DNA of 64,000 nt from Streptomyces flavochromogenes. GTDB taxonomy: Bacteria; Actinomycetota; Actinomycetes; Streptomycetales; Streptomycetaceae. The position numbers and the translations under genes were made by a program. Shown here piece by piece: positions 60,921 to 64,000 of the stretch (its first letter is position 1; the number at the start of each line of letters is the position of its first letter). The notes under the pieces are model-generated. The model made no database searches. It had not been told where the DNA came from and saw only the letters and a program-made list of their open reading frames with translations. The stretch covers positions 124,001-188,000 of the forward strand of contig NZ_JNZO01000008.1 of NCBI RefSeq assembly GCF_000717595.1. The letters run 5' to 3'.

Positions 60921-63002
60921 ATGACGACGATTCCCGCCGATGAGGCGCTGTCCGGCCTGTCCGACCAGCCCACCGTGTCCGACCGCGCCGCGTACGAGGC
61001 CGCTCTCCAGCGCCTCCGCGAAGCCTCGCAGTCCTACTACGGGGACGGCGACAGCGCGATGGACGACACCTCGTACGACCGCCTCCGCCTCGCCGTCCTG
61101 GCCTGGGAGGAGGAGAACCCGACGGAGGTCTCCCCGGACAGCCCCACCGGCCTGGTGGCGGACGGGGCCGCCCCGGCCGGCGACGTCGCGCACACCACCC
61201 GACTGCTGAGCCTGGACAACGTCTTCGACGCCGAGGGCCTGGTGGCCTGGGGCGCCTCCGTCGAGCGCCGCCTCGGCCGCGCCCCGGCCGGTGGATTCAC
61301 CGTCGAGCCGAAGATCGACGGAGCGGCCGTGGCCGCCCGTTATCGCGACGGCCGCCTGGTGCGGGTCGTCACCCGCGGCGACGGCACGCACGGTGAGGAC
61401 GTCAGCCATGTGATCGGTCAGATCGACGGCCTGCCCGAGCAGCTCGCCGACCCGGTCACCGTCGAGGTCCGGGGCGAGGTCGCCTTCACCCAGGAGCAGT
61501 TCGAGACGGCGAACGAGGTCCGTGCCGCCCATGGCGCCCAGGTCTTCGTCAACCCCCGCAACGGCACGGCGGGCACGCTGAGGGCGAAGGGCCGCCCGTA
61601 CCGGCTCCGGATGACGTTCTGGGCCTACGGGGTGGTGGAGCTGGACGGTGTGCCGTTCCTTCCGGCGGGAGCGACCCACGCCGAGGCGCTGGCAGCGGTG
61701 GCCGACGCCGGCGTGCAGACGACCGCGGCCTCCCCGGCGGGCCTGCTCGTCGTCTCCGACCTGGCCGCCGCCCAGGCACAGGCCGACGCGGTCGCCGCGA
61801 TACGTACGGAACTCCCCGTGGGAATCGACGGCCTGGTCGTCAAGCTGAACGACACGGCCGAGCAGGAGGCGGCCGGACTCGGTTCCCGCTTCCCGTACTG
61901 GGCCATCGCGGTTAAGCTGCCCGCGATCGAACGGCAGACGGTGCTCGAGGACGTCGTGTGGGAGGTCGGTCGCACCGGCGTCCTGGCCCCCACCGCGATC
62001 CTCACCGCGGTCGAGATCGACGGATCGACGGTCACCCGGGCCACCCTGCACAACCCGGCGGACATCCGCCGCCGGGACCTGCACATCGGCGACACGGTGA
62101 CGGTGTACAAGGCGGGCGACATCATCCCGCGCGTCCAGGCGGCGGTCGTCCCGCTCCGCCCGGCCGGAGCGACGCAGGTGCCGCTGCCCGAGGCGTGCCC
62201 GCGCTGCGGCGGCGAGATCAACACGGCCCAGGAGCGGTGGCGCTGCGCGAAGGGCACGGCCTGCGCACTCCCGGCCCTGATCGAGTACGCCGCCGGGCGC
62301 GAGATGCTCGACATCGACGGCCTCGGCAAGACGTACGTGGCGGCTCTGGTGGAGTCGGGGGACGTCGGCGACGTGGCGGACCTCTTCACGCTGACCGTCG
62401 AGCAGCTGACGGCCGCGTCCGGCAGCGCGAAGCGGGGGGCCAAGCTGGCCGAGCAGATCACGGCCGCGAAGGACCGTCCCCTCAACCGTGTCTTCTGCGC
62501 CCTGGGGGTGCTCGGCACCGGGCGCAGCATGTCCCGCCGCATCGCCCGGCACTTCGGCACCATGGACGCCATCCGGCAGGCCGACGCCACCGAGATGCAG
62601 GACGTGGAGGGGATCGGCCCGGAGAAGGCCCCGGTCATCGTCGAGCAGGTGGCGGCGCTGGCCCACGTGATCGACAAGCTGACGACGGCCGGAGTCAACA
62701 TGACCGAACCCGAGGACCCGTCGGCGGCCCAGGGCGGCGGCCCGCTGGAGGGCAAGGTCGTCGTGGTCACCGGAAAGATGGCGGGGCCGCTGGACGGTTT
62801 CGGCCGCTCCGAGATGAACGCCCTGATCGAAAGGGCCGGCGGTCGCGCGGGAAGCAGCGTCAGCGCGAAGACATCCATACTCGTGGCGGCCCCGTCCGCG
62901 AACGGCAAGCCGAGCTCGAAGGCGGTCAAGGCCGCCGAACTCGGCGTCGAGGTCCTCACCCCGGAGGCCTTCGCGGAGCGGGTCGCCGACTGTCTGGCCT
63001 GA
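60921..63002 (+). CDS. ligA: NAD-dependent DNA ligase, LigA type
   Basis: A 693-residue ligase with all LigA domains in order. The N-terminal Ia domain has YEAALQRLREASQSYY with YGDGDSAMDDTSYD. The adenylation domain has Lys131 in TVEPKIDGAAVAARY, and the OB fold follows. The zinc finger is CPRCGGEINTAQERWRCAKG-TAC. The HhH repeats include LGTGRSMSRRIARHFG, and the BRCT domain lies at about 610-690. Most bacterial LigA proteins have ELKIDG, whereas this one has EPKIDG. That, together with its neighbours, suggests a second ligase rather than the housekeeping copy. All catalytic positions I can recognise are present, so it should be active. Confidence 0.93.
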   Translation: MTTIPADEALSGLSDQPTVSDRAAYEAALQRLREASQSYYGDGDSAMDDTSYDRLRLAVLAWEEENPTEVSPDSPTGLVADGAAPAGDVAHTTRLLSLDNVFDAEGLVAWGASVERRLGRAPAGGFTVEPKIDGAAVAARYRDGRLVRVVTRGDGTHGEDVSHVIGQIDGLPEQLADPVTVEVRGEVAFTQEQFETANEVRAAHGAQVFVNPRNGTAGTLRAKGRPYRLRMTFWAYGVVELDGVPFLPAGATHAEALAAVADAGVQTTAASPAGLLVVSDLAAAQAQADAVAAIRTELPVGIDGLVVKLNDTAEQEAAGLGSRFPYWAIAVKLPAIERQTVLEDVVWEVGRTGVLAPTAILTAVEIDGSTVTRATLHNPADIRRRDLHIGDTVTVYKAGDIIPRVQAAVVPLRPAGATQVPLPEACPRCGGEINTAQERWRCAKGTACALPALIEYAAGREMLDIDGLGKTYVAALVESGDVGDVADLFTLTVEQLTAASGSAKRGAKLAEQITAAKDRPLNRVFCALGVLGTGRSMSRRIARHFGTMDAIRQADATEMQDVEGIGPEKAPVIVEQVAALAHVIDKLTTAGVNMTEPEDPSAAQGGGPLEGKVVVVTGKMAGPLDGFGRSEMNALIERAGGRAGSSVSAKTSILVAAPSANGKPSSKAVKAAELGVEVLTPEAFAERVADCLA

Positions 63003-63241
63003 TGGGCCGATGAGCTGATGAGGGCGGGGCGCGGCGGTTCGCCGCGCCCCACGGGCCGCTGCGGGGCGACGATGGAACACCGTGCCGAAGCGAGGAGCCC
63101 GCGAACCGTGGCGCCACCCTCTGCCGTCGCGCGCGCGGGACCGCCCCGTGGCCGACGCCTCGATCGGGAGCGCGACGACCGATGAGTCCGCCCGTCGCAT
63201 CCGGTCCACCCTTCACCACCGATGAGTCCAAGGAGCGGAAG

Positions 63242-63850
63242 ATGACCGAACCGACGACATTCGACCTCGGGCCACAGACCCGCGTCGTGGCCCGTCTCGC
63301 GGCGGCCGTACCCGACGCGAGGCTCGCCGACCCGACGCCCTGTCCCGACTACGCGGTCCGGAACCTCCTGGGCCACCTCACCGGACTTGCCGTGGCCTTC
63401 CGCGACGCGGCCCGCAAGGACCTCGGGCCCACGACGGACGCGGCCCCCGACACGACCGTGCCCTCCCTCCCCGCCGACTGGCGCGAGGCGCTGCCGCGGG
63501 TGCTGGACGAACTGGCCGAGGCCTGGAGGGATCCGTCCGCGTGGACGGGCATGACCCGTGCGGGCAGCGTGGACCTGCCCGGCGAGATCGCGGCGGCGGT
63601 CGCGGTCGACGAACTGGTGATCCACGGCTGGGACCTGGCCCGGGCCACCGGCCAGGAGTACGTCCCCGACGCGACCGCGCTGGGGGCCTCGCACGCGTTT
63701 CTGCTGGCGGCCGCGGAGGACGAGAGCCGCGGCGGAGGCATCTTCGGGGCCGTGGTGCCCGTCCCGGACGACGCGCCGCTGCTGGACCGGGCGGTGGGCC
63801 TGAGCGGCCGAGACCCGAGCTGGACGCCACTGGCGGCACGCGGCCGGTGA
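63242..63850 (+). CDS. TIGR03086/maleylpyruvate-isomerase-N-domain protein
   Basis: A 202-residue DinB-like four-helix protein of the TIGR03086 group, related to mycothiol-dependent maleylpyruvate isomerase. LADPTPCPDYAVRNLLGHLT gives the first metal-ligand His, and AAAVAVDELVIHGWDLARAT gives the second. The C-terminal helix reads ASHAFLLAAAED. AAGGAGCGGAAG precedes ATG 63242. Members are thought to be thiol-dependent enzymes using mycothiol, but this one has no assigned reaction. The 150 bases after it, to the window end, contain nothing I can support as a gene. Confidence 0.85.
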   Translation: MTEPTTFDLGPQTRVVARLAAAVPDARLADPTPCPDYAVRNLLGHLTGLAVAFRDAARKDLGPTTDAAPDTTVPSLPADWREALPRVLDELAEAWRDPSAWTGMTRAGSVDLPGEIAAAVAVDELVIHGWDLARATGQEYVPDATALGASHAFLLAAAEDESRGGGIFGAVVPVPDDAPLLDRAVGLSGRDPSWTPLAARGR

Positions 63851-64000
63851 GGGAGTCGGCCGGTGGGGGTCCGGCGACCGGACCGTACCCGTCGCCACGG
63901 CGAGGGCGGTGCGGATCCCGAACCACTCGGCCGGCGCCGACCGGGCCGGCGCCGTGCGGCATCGCGCCCCAGCTGCAGAGCCGGGTGGCGACGCCGTACC

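Noticed and set aside
63851..64000. Start or end of another gene at the right edge
   Set aside because: Open frames exist on both strands, but none shows a start, ribosome site or recognisable segment in 150 bases.

Overview
The window reads as chromosomal DNA of a Streptomyces or very close relative. It is about 70% G+C with strong third-position GC bias, and it uses GTG and TTG starts freely. Operons are joined by ATGA/GTGA/TGATG overlaps, and the content (das-like amino-sugar uptake, a cytoplasmic-type contractile injection system, Zur-type operator, FUSC and LuxR proteins) is typical of the genus. No rRNA, tRNA, CRISPR array, insertion sequence or integrase was seen.

Region 1 (1-3.9 kb) holds the start of a NUDIX-like gene, an aminoglycoside/homoserine-kinase-type phosphotransferase, a decayed ChrB-MFS chimera and an unrecognised two-TM protein. 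Region 2 (4.0-22.8 kb) is a complete-looking phage-tail-like contractile injection system (CIS). One long leftward operon encodes sheath, tube, T4-type baseplate protein, DUF6760, a 970-residue disordered VQR-motif protein, second tube, LysM protein, VgrG-like spike, gp25, baseplate J, tail protein I and a zinc-ribbon membrane protein. A divergent, apparently leaderless gene encodes a membrane protein with a peptidoglycan-binding tail. A second leftward operon encodes a LuxR regulator, the DUF4255 cap protein and the AAA+ ATPase. No PAAR or ordinary tape-measure gene was recognised.

Region 3 (22.9-36.4 kb) has a FUSC transporter, an ArsR-like regulator, a secreted beta-propeller protein, and a das-like locus: solute-binding lipoprotein, two permeases, GH20 hexosaminidase and secreted CBM3-GH16 enzyme. 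This locus diverges from two tandem DasR-like GntR regulators, with palindromic operators between them. An ADP-ribosylglycohydrolase follows.

Region 4 (36.5-50.5 kb) has a MacAB-like export operon plus lipoprotein, divergent from an OmpR two-component pair; a TetR/MFS/SRPBCC/carotenoid-oxygenase group with shared operators; a VOC protein; a glycosyltransferase; a TetR/DUF1772 pair separated by three operator copies; and an S24/S26-like protein.

Region 5 (50.6-58.3 kb) is the most unusual part. An MFS exporter diverges from a translationally coupled operon of FecB, FecCD, ABC ATPase, DUF364 chelatase-like protein, PduX-like GHMP kinase and cysteine-synthase-like PLP enzyme. A near-consensus Zur box lies between them. 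The gene logic (amino-acid kinase plus beta-replacement enzyme plus exporter plus importer) suggests a small amino-acid-derived metallophore, possibly undescribed. Region 6 (58.3-64 kb) has an orphan NarX-type kinase, a secreted M15 carboxypeptidase, an NAD-dependent DNA ligase with a divergent active-site context, and a maleylpyruvate-isomerase-like protein.
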